Shown here: positions 63,955 to 64,000 of the stretch, piece by piece
How positions within the stretch are numbered: the stretch's first letter is position 1
How the letters are laid out: every line of letters starts with the position of its first letter
Assembly (NCBI GenBank): GCA_949126835.1
Contig: OX421506.1
Location: 24,761,301-24,825,300 of the forward strand
Origin: Anisus vortex
Taxonomy: Eukaryota > Mollusca > Gastropoda > Planorbidae
Direction: 5' to 3'
Length of the DNA: 64,000 nucleotides
Position numbers and translations under genes: made by a program
The notes under the pieces: generated by a model
The model's input: the letters and a program-made list of their open reading frames with translations, nothing else
Database searches by the model: none
Told to the model about the DNA's origin: nothing

Positions 63955-64000
63955 CGCGTGTCTGTAATATACTAGGTTGACAATTAAACATTAAGAAAAA

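Overview
The window is animal nuclear DNA: AT-rich, intron-bearing and packed with transposable elements of metazoan type (CR1-, Jockey- and RTE-like LINEs, a tRNA-derived SINE, Ty3/gypsy-related LTR elements, piggyBac and hAT relics, MITEs). An AIG1/GIMAP GTPase gene, a small signal-peptide/TM protein with an extracellular cysteine pattern I associate with gastropods, and the repeat style suggest a mollusc, probably a heterobranch gastropod. The species call is inference; the animal call is secure.

Host genes are sparse and lie on the minus strand. (1) Bases 8417-22064 hold a four-exon gene for a predicted 207-residue type I membrane protein: signal peptide, Cys-rich ectodomain, TM helix, short tail. 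All splice sites are GT/AG and all phases match. Its first intron holds a young LTR retrotransposon. (2) Bases 58167-63954 hold a five-exon GIMAP-type gene: short N-terminal exons, a long exon of 21-residue coiled-coil repeats, a linker exon, and an exon with the AIG1 G domain and C-terminal coiled coil. Splice phases match throughout, but there are two one-base indels and one nonsense codon, so it is a recent pseudogene or an assembly-damaged gene. (3) Bases 52467-53161 hold a frameshifted MATH/TRAF-like exon.

The rest is mobile DNA. Two related LTR retrotransposons dominate. The element at 28665-35834 has 607-bp LTRs, a 4-bp target duplication and one intact 1606-codon ORF in the order Gag-protease-integrase-reverse transcriptase-RNase H. 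That is the unusual 'Gmr1-like' order, with integrase before a gypsy-type RT. The element at 15452-21813 has 626-bp LTRs differing at one position, a perfect tRNA-Pro primer-binding site and an intact 918-codon ORF. It keeps Gag and protease but only integrase scraps, has no RT/RNase H, and ends in a hydrophobic segment. It looks like a recently mobile non-autonomous relative that would need enzymes in trans, for example from an element like the first.

Layout: 1-8 kb, CR1-like LINE, tandem repeat and MITE; 8-22 kb, membrane-protein gene with Jockey-like LINE and LTR element; 22-28 kb, piggyBac relic split by a hAT-like element, then a LINE; 28.6-35.8 kb, autonomous-type LTR element; 36-48 kb, SINEs, MITEs, a 19-bp minisatellite, LINE tails, a decayed transposon gene and a GC-rich inverted-repeat element; 48.9-51.8 kb, decayed hAT-like transposon inserted at the start of a SINE; 52-58 kb, MATH exon and AT-rich spacer; 58-64 kb, GIMAP gene with LINE debris in an intron. 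I saw no rRNA, canonical tRNA gene, CRISPR array or bacterial-type operon.
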